A DNA stretch of 64,000 nucleotides from Bimastos eiseni (GCA_959347315.1 OY365811.1:34256410-34320409), one strand, 5' to 3'. Positions 48,901 through 58,886 are shown, numbered from the stretch's first letter. Made by a program: numbers and translations. The notes: a model not told the origin generated them from the sequence alone.

Positions 48901-48944
48901 GCTGTGGTCTATGTCGACAGTCAGCTGGAGGTTACAAGTCCTAA
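33544..48944 (+). CDS. Tetraspanin, six exons seen, first exon not found
   Basis: Joined from 33544-33750, 34526-34600, 44723-44821, 46695-46883, 48148-48231 and 48870-48944. Every junction is phase 0, giving 242 residues plus TAA. Order: end of TM1 ([13 protein letters not shown]), small loop, TM2 with [18 protein letters not shown]3 with [20 protein letters not shown], then the large loop. The large loop carries the family CCG motif (LNCCG), SCC, and single cysteines in NTC and GCG, six in all. TM4 and a short tail ending GGYKS follow. Family knowledge: four-pass membrane proteins that organise receptor and adhesion microdomains. The initial exon (Met, intracellular Cys, most of TM1) was not located and must lie upstream. 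The exact tetraspanin type cannot be assigned. Introns hold SINEs, LINE fragments and long microsatellites, the largest being 10.1 kb. Confidence 0.88.
33788..33975. repeat. Minisatellite, 36-bp unit, about 5 copies
   Basis: GTGTCAG or a close variant recurs at 33824, 33860, 33896, 33932 and near 33968, each 36 bp apart, with TTAATTTTCTGCTTTATTTT between. It follows the tetraspanin TM2 exon directly. Confidence 0.9.
34526..34600 (+). CDS. Tetraspanin exon: TM3
   Basis: 25 codons between GTTTTTAG and GTAAGA. The segment ends with [14 protein letters not shown], the strongly conserved end of TM3 in the family. Confidence 0.9.
35600..35650 (-). mobile_element. L2/CR1-type LINE 3' tail
   Basis: ATTCATTCATTTCGATAATTTATATAGCGCCTCTTC and ACTACTCAGAGG (each given here as the reversed terminus) form the family hairpin end with the terminal microsatellite on its left. 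Confidence 0.6.
36065..36340 (-). mobile_element. tRNA-derived SINE, same family as 33255-33535
   Basis: On the minus strand the head has a good B box (GGTTTGAATCC, reverse of 36268-36278). Its body carries CATATGCCGAGGCTAAGAAAA near 36095-36118, matching the plus-strand SINE in the previous intron. Confidence 0.6.
36635..37305. repeat. TATATGTGATATATGT satellite-like array
   Basis: About 670 bp built from 9- and 18-bp variants of TATATGTGA and TATATGTTA. It keeps several frames open (Ile-Tyr-Val repeats) by periodicity alone; these are not genes. Confidence 0.95.
38044..38700. repeat. Compound minisatellite: 32-bp core plus variable (GGAT)n
   Basis: Seven to eight copies of a core containing GGAAGGAAAGAAGTTAGGAT and GGGTATATCTAT alternate with (GGAT) runs of different lengths and GAATCGGTGGCTGGATGGAT. 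Copy-to-copy variation is almost wholly in GGAT number. Confidence 0.93.
39295..39560. repeat. (GGAT)n/(GGTG)n microsatellite
   Basis: Mixed GGAT, GGTG and GGCT tetranucleotides. Both strands read open by periodicity (Trp/Gly-rich or His/Pro/Ser-rich), which is an artefact. Confidence 0.92.
40395..40800. repeat. (CTGA/CTGC/CTGT)n tetranucleotide array
   Basis: Long runs of GACTGACTGACT with CTGCCTGCC and CTGTCTGT sub-blocks. Interspersed TTTGATTGACTG suggests point-mutated units. Confidence 0.9.
40887..41012. repeat. (ACAGAC)n/(ACACAC)n microsatellite
   Basis: ACAGACAG and ACACACAC alternate over about 125 bp. Confidence 0.9.
41635..41710. repeat. (TTA)n and (TAC)n microsatellites
   Basis: A TTATTATTA run passes into an uninterrupted (TAC)n run of about 14 units near 41668-41709. 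Confidence 0.92.
41950..42180. repeat. (CTGA/CTCA)n tetranucleotide array
   Basis: Degenerate GACTGACT, CTCACTCA and GGCTGGCT blocks, closely related to the 40.4-40.8 kb array in the same intron. Confidence 0.88.
43205..43326. repeat. (CA)n with ACATATATGC spacers, ~27 bp period
   Basis: Four units of (CA)n followed by ATATATGC form a short higher-order array. Minus-strand frames rich in Cys-Val come only from (GT)n. Confidence 0.93.
44050..44140 (+). mobile_element. Possible L2/CR1-type LINE 3' tail
   Basis: AAAAGGCGCTACACAAATAG resembles the GGCGCTATATAAAT terminus with two changes. Upstream lies a small palindromic patch with ATGGGGCCCAT. Confidence 0.4.
44723..44821 (+). CDS. Tetraspanin exon: start of large extracellular loop
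   Basis: 33 codons between TTATTCATAG and GTAAGT, encoding the helical A/B part of the large loop ([13 protein letters not shown] and onward). It is separated from the TM3 exon by a 10-kb repeat-filled intron. Confidence 0.85.
45155..45960 (-). mobile_element. LINE reverse transcriptase C-terminal fragment with (AAT)n tail
   Basis: Minus-strand frames 45649-45860 ([21 protein letters not shown]) and 45274-45549 ([20 protein letters not shown]) match the thumb and C-terminal region of L2/CR1-type reverse transcriptases, in different frames. The element ends at the left in a (TTA)n/(TA)n tract at 45157-45195. It is truncated at the (TA)n run at 45859-45925. It lies in a tetraspanin intron. Confidence 0.8.
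45859..45925. repeat. (TA)n microsatellite, about 33 units
   Basis: A nearly pure TA run marking the 5' break of the LINE fragment. Confidence 0.95.
46695..46883 (+). CDS. Tetraspanin exon: CCG core of large loop
   Basis: 63 codons between GTTTTCAG and GTAAGC. Contains [12 protein letters not shown], the SCC pair and another cysteine, plus one N-x-S/T site (QNSTSG). The frame that reads open further right on this strand is a different, non-tetraspanin frame. Confidence 0.9.
47440..47560 (+). mobile_element. tRNA-headed SINE fragment
   Basis: The A-box-like TTAGTATTTAGCACG and the B box AGAGTTCAAATCC are spaced as in tRNA genes with an anticodon-loop-like CTGCTAG between. Acceptor arms do not pair, so a tRNA gene is unlikely. 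Confidence 0.45.
48028..48118. repeat. (CAGT)n microsatellite
   Basis: CAGTCAGTCAGT runs interrupted by TTCATTG and TTAGCTAGCC, ending about 30 bp before the tetraspanin exon acceptor. Confidence 0.9.
48148..48231 (+). CDS. Tetraspanin exon: last loop cysteine and start of TM4
   Basis: 28 codons between TTTTTCTAG and GTTTGT. Begins [10 protein letters not shown] and enters TM4 ([14 protein letters not shown]). Confidence 0.9.
48870..48944 (+). CDS. Tetraspanin terminal exon
   Basis: After TGTTTGTAG, 24 codons finish TM4 ([15 protein letters not shown]) and a short cytosolic tail, then TAA at 48942-48944. Juxtamembrane cysteines are likely palmitoylation sites by family precedent. The last codons lie inside the first copy of a 53-bp tandem repeat. 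Confidence 0.85.
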   Translation: MLSLFFSIALCCGLCRQSAGGYKS

Positions 48945-49052
48945 CCCCTAAAAGAGTCAAACAGTTGAAGTGACAGGTCAAAGGTTACAAGTCATGACCC
49001 ATAAATGAGTCAAACAGTTGAAGTGACAAGTCAAAGGTTACAAGTCATGACC
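48930..49052. repeat. 53-bp tandem repeat overlapping the tetraspanin stop codon
   Basis: GGTTACAAGTC starts at 48930, 48983 and 49036, 53 bp apart, with AGTCAAACAGTTGAAGTGACA shared between copies (given here as AGTCAAACAGTT and GAAGTGACA). Copies two and three read CATGACC where copy one has CTAACCCC, which supplies the TAA. Confidence 0.92.
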
Positions 49053-50400
49053 CCTTGAAACCTACATCAGCTTCTGTTAACAAACTTTGGTTGACAACTA
49101 AGGGGTTGTTAATCCTAAGTGCTTGAGACCTATTTATCACCAACTGGTTGGAGTGCGAAGGTGTGAGTTGCAAATTCTCACCACTGTTACTGCTGTAAAG
49201 TCATGTTTTTCACTTATTTAATTGTAGAGTGAGTCGCTGTTGATCACCGCTATCCGAGGACTGTTCAATAGATCTTTGGCAGTGAGATATTATTTTAACT
49301 ACAGAAATCTACACCAACATTTAAAATCTGACACCATTTGATTCAGAAATCAGCTTTCAAACAAACGATTACATCAAACATTCCATGTTTTGATTTTACC
49401 AAAAAATGTAATGTGGACACATATGACCAGTAGGAAAATTGGTTAAAAATCTGACAATATGTGATTATTCACAGAGGACTAACTGTCTCACTGCGTGGCT
49501 AAGTGACTGTCCTTTGCTACTGCAGAATATGGGTCAAAAAGCAATTTGGCCAAATTAGTGTATGCTGTTGATTGTAGTATTTGTAGGAGTTTGGTTTTTG
49601 AATGCATTGGTTTTTGGAGCACGAATCGAATTCTTAATTGTTTTTATACAAACTGACACTTCTTGTGGAAATAGGTAAATCGTTCTGAGACTTTTGACAA
49701 AGTGCTTATTTTGTATGCATGCTCAAGATAATTAGCTGAAGTTCTTGATTCTGTTTTACACGAATGAGATATTTTGGTATGGTATGGTATGTGAAACTAG
49801 TCATTGATTTGTTGATGCTATTAAAGAAGTTGAGAGTTTTGAGTTTTGGAAGTATTACCAATATGGACGAGTTGTAGAACATTGGCAGATTAGTAAATGT
49901 GAGTTATTTCATCTAAACAGAATTTGTTATAGTAAGGTGCAGGGTTGGACACAATTCTTTAGTATGACATTTTGCCATTCTACTGATTTTGGGAACATTT
50001 CGCTGTCTACTCCAACAACACCAGTTCTGGCAAAATGAATGTACAATGTTAAATAATGTTGGTGTGTTAGTCATACAAGTATGTTGTTAACGTTATTAAA
50101 ATTAAAATGTATGCAGATGAAATTTTTGGTTTTAACCAAGTGTGTTGTACACCTAAAGATCTTTTCCTGACTGTGTTGGATATTTGTATTCTTTTGCTAC
50201 AGTTTTGTTCATACAGTTGCAAATAGTCATGTGAAAGACTTCTAAAATAGCTGCATAGCTACAGCATTTGTCAACTGCTGCTGAACAGTTATATAACTCT
50301 GGTATGCGATTAATATCATTCATTCACCGTGGCACATTTCTAGTTGCTCAGATTAATCTTGCCTTGAAATAATTGCAGTTGCAAAGATCAATCGATCAAA
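49053..50400. other. Presumed tetraspanin 3' UTR and flank
   Basis: AT-rich sequence with no exon-like frames. I found no strong AATAAA close to the stop, so the 3' UTR end is uncertain. Confidence 0.4.
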
Positions 50401-50765
50401 TCACTCAATGAAACTTAATATAGTGCCTCTTCAAGAAATCTACTCAGAGGCACTCCCAATCCAACCTCGATCAGAGACCTCGATAAGACAGTTTTCAGAG
50501 TGGAATAAAAATAGGGCGGAGAGTTTGTAGGTAAGAGTCGAAGATCTAATGGAAGACTATTCCAAGCGGTTGGGCCCACAACCGAAAAAGCACAATACTG
50601 TATCTTAGAGGTCCTAGAGAAAGGGACATGAAGAAGACCCTGTGATGACCTTGGCATTTTAGCAGTTGTAAAGTTACAATGGAGCAACCTTAACACATTA
50701 GTAATTGCACACTTAAAAGTGCTAATTAAGCATTTGCAGCGATTACTGTGCCAATGAATCATCAC
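50400..50765 (-). mobile_element. L2/CR1-type LINE 3' end fragment
   Basis: The minus-strand frame ends CAFSVVGPTAWNSLPLDLRL ... LKTVLSRSLIEV ... EALY, the C-terminus of the LINE reverse transcriptase ORF. The frame runs directly into the terminal hairpin and GCACTATATTAAG, then (ATTG)n. The ORF's last codons overlap the hairpin. Confidence 0.85.
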
Positions 50766-50800
50766 CAGCAGCTACTGGGTTGACAGTTTATTAGGTTTCA

Positions 50801-52244
50801 TCAATGTCTTTTTGCAATACATGTTAATACTATTACTGCAGTTGTGCCACATCCATAGTTTTTGATGGGTTTGCCTTTTTCATGGTGGAGAAATCTAGCT
50901 GCTTCTTCTGCTGTGGATTGACAGTCGATGATGTGACTCTCAGATGTTTTCAGATCTGTGAACAGATGCTGCTTATTGTAGTTGGCTTCTTTCGTCTGGA
51001 TCACACACTTGTTTGGATAGTCGTTGTTCGTACATCAGCCTTTCACTTCATCCTTGTTTGAATTCTAAATGTTCGAATGATATTGACAACTCATTGTTGA
51101 TATGTGTTACTCGTTGAGGAACGTGGTCATGGGTTGCTGAAGCTCCAAGAATACTGTTGTTGATCAAGTGATTTGGAAAATGCAATGGATGATGTCAGTG
51201 AGAGCGAGTGTTAATTTGGTTAGGTGTTTTGTAAATACTCTGAAGAATGCTTGACCTAACATTTATAAGTTGTTTCTTATTCAGTTGGTTTGACAGGCGC
51301 TCAGTACAATTGCCTTGAGACATTTGTTTAACTTCATAGCTGGCTGCTGCACATGTAGGCAACAGGGTTATAATCAGTTTAATCTGTAGTCACTACTTGT
51401 TTAATTGGGGACATTATGTTCTTGAATGTAACATCTGTGAATAGTCCTCATTCGAACCAGACAGGTTGCAACACATTCACAGCATTTGACATATTCCTAA
51501 AGGAAGCTGTACACATAAATCAGGTGCAACCTACTTAAAAGATTACTTACATACATACATACATACATACATACATGGCTATGCACATACATTACTACAG
51601 CAATATGTTTGGAGTAACTGAGTTACAGGGATGTCAGAGCAAAAATATAATAACATGCACAATCCTTTCTGTAAGTCTAAGCAGATAATTATTATCTGTG
51701 GCCATCTTTCTTAATCAATCTGTCAGTATTACTAACATTTATGCAGTGCTGTTGTGGTTTCTAAGAGGCAAATACATACTGTAATTTACATACAGATGTA
51801 CACAAATGTCTGACTGCAAGGTTAAATTGTGCTGAAGATGAGTATATTGACATCTTAGCTGTGTCTGGTTGTTCACTAGCTTTTCTTCTTGATATACATA
51901 CTAACAGGATCTGAGGTAGTCTGTAAAACGAGTATTAGGATTTCATTTTATGGACTTCATTCAATGGTGGAAATGTTCAGATACGTTTTGCTGTACAATT
52001 GCACAAATAATATCAATAATGATGAGCAAGAAATCTCAACTTCTGAACACAGTCATCTGAATGTTTTGTGCAAGTGATGTTTTATGTGTGTGTAACAATC
52101 AAGAGTTTAATATGTCAACGTGTTTATAGTGTTAATAGTGTTTATGCTGTTTATTATGCATGGCGGTTAATACGTTGGTGTCCTTTGTGCATGCTGGATG
52201 AAATTCTAAATTAGACACGAATTCTTATAAAATCACCTTTTCAG
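50801..52244. other. Intergenic, no gene seen
   Basis: AT-rich unique-looking DNA with an (ACAT)n microsatellite of about eight units near 51545-51577. Confidence 0.45.
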
Positions 52245-52319
52245 TCTGTGTACAACAGTCCGGAAGGCGTTGTTTTTAATGATATGCAACAACTCCTGAC
52301 TTATGTGGACGTCTTTTAG
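52245..52319 (+). CDS. Exon-like fragment, weak
   Basis: After CACCTTTTCAG an open phase-0 frame of 24 codons (SVYNSPEGVVFNDMQQLL and on) ends in TAG. It has the look of a terminal exon, but no partner exon is identified and 24 codons can be open by chance. Confidence 0.15.
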   Translation, partial: SVYNSPEGVVFNDMQQLLTYVDVF

Positions 52320-53627
52320 CAGTGAAAATATTGCTTATCGTCTATAGCAGCCTAATAATAATAATAATAATAAATCTACAGCATCAATTACTTAGTAATG
52401 TATATAATTATGTTTTAAATCCTATTGTGCCAGACAACTCCGTAGTTCATCGAGCACTTAATTTATAATCTACATGAAAACGTTTCTCAAGATTCCTTGC
52501 TAAGCCTATCTTTTTGCTGATCTGAATATGACACTGGCAACGACGACTAACCTGGTTGTCCATGAATGGGAGACCACAGTAGTAAAGCACTGGGACTAAC
52601 TCCGCCCTCCACTCTTTCACATTGGCACAAGAATATCATTGAAGGGGGAGATGGTTTCTTGTGTTTAATTGCTGTGTTCATGTTGGAGGACTCTGTTCAG
52701 TTCGTTTGCCCAGCCGATGATTCTTTCAAGAGCTATCTGTAGAGCCACGTAAATTGAGACATTCTTACCTTTGTTTTAGCAAAAAGTATTTTTGTTTTCA
52801 ACACACAGGGTCCAAACTTGTGAGGATTACCTATAGGCCTAATTGTCGAAGGAGGCGAACATTGCATAAGCAGTTTGCTGTAGCTTAAGATTACCATGCT
52901 CTGTCGATACAGCATTGGGATCATTTACTTGTTGCTTCACGATTGATGTTTTAGGTGTTGTCTGTGGATTCTGAGTGTTACTTGCAATGGTACAGTTTTC
53001 ATTAAGTCTGTCAATGGTCTTCTATCTCTGTCAAATCTATCAACAGTTATTCAAGTGTTGTTGTTGAATGGCTTTTACATGTCGTCGACTGTGGCTTCTC
53101 ATTCACCTGCGTTTCTCGATCTATTGATTGCCAAGTACTGCAGATTAAGCTACCAATTTTTACTTACTTATCATTACTTTCATTTTGCTCTGTTTTCACA
53201 TGTGTGTAGTTTGTCGTGGAATTAGATTTCAGTGTCGATTTCAAGCTTCCTGAAGATTACTTGCTGAAGTAGGCCTAATATGAAACGATTGTCCTTGTGG
53301 TTGTAATTTTTGAACTGTTTAGGCGTATTCGTTAATTGATTTTGATTTTATTAAATTGTTAAAATATTCTTGATTCGGGATTGTCCTCAGGTTTCGTCTA
53401 ATTATTAACTCCACATTTCACAGCGACCCGTAGTGCTAACAATGCCTATTGTCTCATTATGCAAAAAGCGGTTAGGCCTACATGTAGGCCTACGTCACCC
53501 GGCCAAACTATATATTACGTGCAGGCGTAGTATTGGAAAATAGGACTGTTTTATCTATTATTTGAAAGAATTAGGCCTATTATTGAATATGCAGAAGACG
53601 ATCGTCATCGTAGGCCTACATATGTGA

Positions 53628-53840
53628 CAGGCAATTTGTGAAGTCAGACATTTTGTAAAATTCCTGGTTTTTAGGCAGTTTGTAAAATGAAAAATCTCCT
53701 ATTTATGGTTAGGTATTGGGTTAGGGTTAAACCCGGTTAGTATAGGGTTAGGGCCAGTGTTTAGTGTATTGTTGTTTGTGTTTTACAAATTGCCTAGGCA
53801 TTTTACAAAATCCCTGGTTTCACATATTGCCTATGACATA
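53628..53840. repeat. Inverted repeat, ~65-bp arms around an ~80-bp centre
   Basis: The left arm has ACAGGCAATTTGTGAA, CATTTTGTAAAATTCCTGGT and AGGCAGTTTGTAAAATG. The right arm is its reverse complement with a few mismatches (TTTACAAATTGCCTAGGC, ATTTTACAAAATCCCTGGT, TTCACATATTGCCTATGAC). The centre holds TTGGGTTAGGGTTAAACCC, resembling telomere-type repeats. Likely a palindromic non-autonomous element. Confidence 0.7.
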
Positions 53841-55500
53841 CATGTGGGCCTATATACAGAGTGATATGCAAACAACTGATGACGTAATGAGAAGATTATC
53901 GATTATTATTATTATATCGGCTTACGTTTTTCCTAAGACGCGGATTTCCTAAGACATCGCTTTCCTTTCCAAATACGATTCTCTACGAAGGCGCTTTCCT
54001 ATGACGATTTTCCCTACCTCTAATCTAGGAACTTACGCAACGCCACTGTGATAATGCTTTAGGCGAATTCCACGGTAAGTTGAATGTATACTTTTGCTTA
54101 AATTAAGAAAATCGTTATTGCCAATTGCTGTTATTGCTGCAGGCATTGAAATTAGTTATGATGTCTCTTGTACTTACAATGTAGGCCTACATCATCAAAG
54201 ACAGCGACGAGGCTTTGTCTCAGCGCCGTACTGAAGGCCAGGCCCTGGGTCATTTCGGGGACAAAGGATTTTGAAGTCCAAGGCAAAGGGGTAAATGGAG
54301 GCAAAAAAGGAGGCAAAGGGGTAAATGCTAAATAGGCTAGCCATTATGAGGACAATTGTTTTTCAACCTCTCCGCAGTCGCTGAAGTGGGGCATGGTAAG
54401 GGTCAGGGTAGGGTAAAGGCCACGGCAAGGGTCAGGGTTGGCCTTATCTGTCACCCTAGCATCTCAAGTGAGACCTCGATCGTCCCGCTTAAAAGTAGGC
54501 TAAAATTTATTTAGTTAGACTGTTTTGTCTCTTACGAGACGATGATGAAATTTAAGATTATGACATCAGCTGTTTTAATCTGGGTAAGCATAAATAAGCA
54601 TGACGTCATAAGTAGCCATGATTGCGATTGCTCTTTCAATAGTCTTAAGACATTGGAGAGCATATAGCACGTGATCTGCATCCATGGAGATCGATTGCAT
54701 TGTGCAGTCCAATTAGAAGAGAGAATTGCTCCTCGATAGCCATAAGACCGGGGCCGAATGACCATTGGCTTAATTGCCAATGGAGACTCCAGGGATCAAA
54801 GGATTCGAAATTGTTTGTACTATTGGATTAGGATTTTAGCATGATAATGATAATTAATATAATATAATGATAATTAATGTTTGCTACAAGAAAATACTCC
54901 GAGTGTAGAGCAGTTCAGGGGGTAGTCGTGCACAAGAGTGGCTATAGCCATTGAATTACCCCCGGTTCTGTGATGAACAGACTCGATAGTCTATCTTGTC
55001 GTTTTCAAACACAACGTTCAAACGATTAGGTCCGGTATTTCTACGCAACCGTGTGGAGCAGAAATGTGGCATGCAATTTCTCCACCTTTGCGGCTAGAGC
55101 AAATAACCGAAGGTGTCAATGTAAGTGCTTGAATTGACGCATGGAGGCTGCCAGTCTGTGATGACATAGGGACACGGTGTTGGGTAGAAGGAGGGCCACA
55201 TTTGTAATAACTCGCGATAACCTTTGGACGAGTTTACACCCGTAACACCGGAGGCTTTTACCTCACTGTCCTCTTCAGTTCTTGTTCTATATCTACGTAG
55301 CAATAAAGTAGGACTGAACGCATTTGGGAATGTGAGTAATTTAGCCAAAGGGGGATAATAATGTACTCGTAAATGTAATCGCATTATTAGTACAGCTTCT
55401 ATTGCGCAGGTATCTAAGGCACAAGACATTGATTGATGGTATATCAAAGGCAAGTGGCATCGACGTTAATGTCCCGAAGATACACCTGTTCTTTGTAGTT
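53841..55500. other. Intergenic, no confident gene
   Basis: Contains short TTTCCTAAGAC/TTTCCTATGAC repeats near 53928-54010. A 119-codon minus-strand ORF at 55094-55453 has no recognisable motif. A reversed LINE-like terminus (TATATAGCGCCTGAGAC) lies near 55514. Confidence 0.35.
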
Positions 55501-55704
55501 TAATAAGTACTCACTTATATAGCGCCTGAGACAGGAGTCACAGGACACTCATCGGAGATGGGCCTGACCTGAATCCCCAAATGGTAGTAAAGTTTTCCCA
55601 CTAATGACGACGATAGCTCTTAGTAGCTTAGAACTGTAATCGTAAGGAACTTCTTTTGTGCCAGTGTCCAACGCATCAACCGACGACTAGACCCATCATC
55701 CACT

Positions 55705-56806
55705 TCCTCTGTCTCTCTCTTTTCTTTGTACTTTTCTCTCTGTATCTGTATCCTTATGTCGCTATCTCTGTATCTTTGTCTCTCTGTCTCTGCCTCTGCC
55801 TCTGCCTCTGCCTCTGCCTCTGTCTCTATCTCTGCCTCTGCCTCTGCCTCTGTCTCTGCCTCTGCCTCTGCCTCTGCCTCTGCCTCTGCCTCTGCCTCTG
55901 CCTCTGCCTCTGCCTCTGTCTCTATCTCTGCCTCTGCCTCTGCCTCTGCCTCTGCCTCTGTCTCTATCTCTGCCTCTGCCTCTGCCTCTGTCTCTGCCTC
56001 TGCCTCTGCCTCTGCCTCTGCCTCTGCCTCTGCCTCTGCCTCTGTCTCTGTCTCTGCCTCTGCCTCTCTGTTTCTGACCCTATGTTTCTATATGTCTTTG
56101 TATCTGTCTCTTTGTCTATTTCTCTATCTGGCCGTCTCTGGTCTTACATGTTTCTGTCTCTGTCTATCCATCTCTCCAGATATGTCAGTCTCTGTCCCTG
56201 AATCTCTGTCTCTCTGTCTCTCTCTGTCTAGTCTCTGCCTCTGTATCTCTCTGTGTCTGCCTCTCTGTTTCCACCTGTCTATATCTCAGCCTCTCTGGCA
56301 ATGGCGCTCTGTCTGCCTCTGTCTCTGTCACTGTCTCTGTCCCTGTCCCTGTCACTGCCCCTATCTATCCTTCTCTCCACTCGTCGGTCTCTGTCCACGT
56401 ATCTCTGCTCTGTCACTCGCCTACTGTGACTGTCTCTGTGTCTGTCTTTTAGCATGTCTCTCTATGTGTCTATCTTTCTGCTTTCTACATGTATATATCT
56501 ATATGTGTCTGACTGTCTGTCTCTCTACATGTCTTTATACCTGTCTATCTTTCTGTCTTTCTCTATATTCTATGCATATATATCTTTCTGTCTCTCTATG
56601 CGTCAATCCTTCTGCATCTCTCTGTATATGTGTATATCCTTCTGTGTCCCTCTGTGTCTATCTTGCTGCCTGTCTATAAGTCTATCTTTCTGGCTCACTG
56701 TATTTGTTTCTATCTTTCTGTCTCTCTCGATACATATCTATCTTTCTGTGTCTATATATGTGTCCATTTTTCTGTCTGTCTGTCTGTCTGTCTCTCTCTG
56801 TTTCTG

Positions 56807-56839
<33 letters not shown>

Positions 56840-57030
56840 GTCCCTCTTTCTGTCTCTTTATATATCCATCTTCTTGTCTCTCTCTCTCTATATATGTTTG
56901 TCTGTCTTTCCGTCACTCTATGCATCTATCTTTCTGTCCCTCTACATGTGTCTAATTTTCTGTCTCTCTATATGTCTCTCTCTCTCTCTCCATCGCTTTC
57001 TATCTTTTAATCTGTGTCTTTGTCTCTCTA
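55705..57030. repeat. Pyrimidine-rich tract with (TCTGCC)n core
   Basis: About 1.3 kb of C/T-rich sequence on this strand. Between 55780 and 56065 it is nearly pure TCTGCC/TCTGTC hexamers. Elsewhere degenerate TCTGTCTCTCTATATGTG words dominate. Several long frames (Leu-Cys or Ala-Ser repeats) are periodicity artefacts. Confidence 0.93.
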
Positions 57031-58114
57031 GCTCACTTTCCTCTTCCACCGTATTCCGTTCTCCTTCATTTGTTCTGTGTTCAGTCCAATAGTATGTTCC
57101 ATTCTGTTCCACAATCCCAAATCAAACGCTTTCAATACCCTTATCTCCAGTGCATGGTCCATGGTTCTGCTCGTTCGGTCTCATATTGCATATCTTTATA
57201 AAACCACTTTTCTTTTGATTCCTGCCCACACCATAGTTGTCCACAGGTCGAGTCTGGTTACGAATATCCCTACATTCTGCGCGTCGGGTCCAGATCCTGG
57301 TGAATGGTTGGATTGAGTCGGGTCCCAACTTCCCAAGACGGGGCCAATTTCGATCAAACATTTTTTTTCGCGGAATCTAATTTTCAACTCTATGATTTTG
57401 TTAATGGTTCTTTACGACTTACAACTGCACATGATCGTGCGTTCATTGGAATTATTCTAAATGAATAATAAAAAAAGTTAAATGATCTGTAAATGGCAAT
57501 TTAATTTCAAGACGTGATCTAAATTCCTAATGCAAATCCAGTCGCGGTAATGACAGAGGGCGGAAGTCGCGACGATTTACAAAACCACCCAGACTGGTTA
57601 CGCTAGTGTAGTTTTGCCCGGTAAAAATAACTGGCGCATTGACAACTCTGCTCTGTAGCTCTCTTTGCCTTTGCCTCTCCCTTGTCACAGAGTTCCCTCC
57701 TTGTTCGGATTCTCAAAGAACCTCTCACTCTCTCTGCTGAGGCCTCTGCCTCTCTCCGCTTTAACCACTCCTCTCTCTGCTTGCTCAGTAACAAATGCTG
57801 AACAAATAGAATTAATGAGATCGCTTTATTCGCGACTTAGCTCGTCCATCCAAGACGGTAGTCGCCGTCAATAGAAGGAGAGGAAACTCTACTTAGATCC
57901 GGAAGTAACTGTCGCCATATTTTGCGGAAGCGCAATGCAAATTCTATCGTCGTCCGCTGAAAGAATGCTTCATTCCGTCCATCATTCCAGAAAGATATTT
58001 GTCCGGTTCTTTTACGAATCAATCATGGGTTCCTAGAAAAACACTGGAAACATTAATTTTATCGATGGATTACGAATAGTAATTAATTAACTATCATGAA
58101 CAATGAACAGGTAT

Positions 58115-58115
<1 letters not shown>
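57031..58115. other. Intergenic, no gene seen
   Basis: Mixed-composition DNA; no splice-consistent frame or family motif recognised. Confidence 0.4.
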
Positions 58116-58176
<61 letters not shown>

Positions 58177-58177
58177 C
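58116..58177. repeat. (TCTG)n microsatellite, about 15 units
   Basis: An uninterrupted CTGTCTGTCTGT run. Confidence 0.95.
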
Positions 58178-58452
58178 CTGTCATTGCAGGCCAAGAGTAA
58201 TAATCTGTGTCAGGACTTAGGGGAAATCCATTTGACCATTCATGTCGATTAATTAGTTGATTGTCATTTCACAAAATTATCTCACGCACTAATTGTTGTC
58301 GTTTAACTGCAATTACATTTCAATGTCCTTTAGATTACTCTCAACGCTTTCACCGATGCATTCAGGATTCAATCGCATCCGGAAAGTAATTAATTAAGTT
58401 CTGCAACGATTACACTACCTAGGCCCCACTCCTCCGTAGAACCACGGTGTAA

Positions 58453-58505
58453 GATATATATATATATGTGTGTGTATATATATATGTGTATGTATATGTG
58501 TATAT
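58453..58505. repeat. (TA)n/(TG)n microsatellite
   Basis: TATATATATG and TGTGTGTATA alternate; an ACATGTACACATGTACACATGTAC palindromic stretch (in parts) follows at 58540-58565. Confidence 0.85.
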
Positions 58506-58823
58506 CTTACTTCAAGGTTAGAACATACAACGGTTGTGTACATGTACACATGTACACATGTACATTGTACAATGTAAGTGTTAGTTTGGCCTACGTATAT
58601 TGTGTAGGGCCTATGCATGCGATTTAAGCATGTATGCATGTATTTATGAATGTAGGCATGTATGTATGTTTGTATGTCTATGTTTATGTATATATGAAAC
58701 AAGATCTTGAAGAAGATAACACGGACATGAGAACAGCCTTGGGTGTGGTCATAAAATAGACAGACATAAATGGAGCCGTCATGTAAAAACTGAAAACCTC
58801 ATTGTAGGCACACACCTGACGGT

Positions 58824-58824
<1 letters not shown>

Positions 58825-58886
<62 letters not shown>

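Noticed and set aside
53219..53278. Short exon-like frame after a TGTGTGTAG acceptor
   Set aside because: Only 20 codons, no partner exon, and no recognised motif.
55094..55453. 119-codon minus-strand ORF
   Set aside because: No recognisable domain, no splice partner and ordinary local composition; too weak to call a gene.
55656..57092. Frames of 181-317 aa rich in Leu-Cys, Ala-Ser or Leu-Ser
   Set aside because: Translations of a degenerate pyrimidine microsatellite, open in several frames at once.
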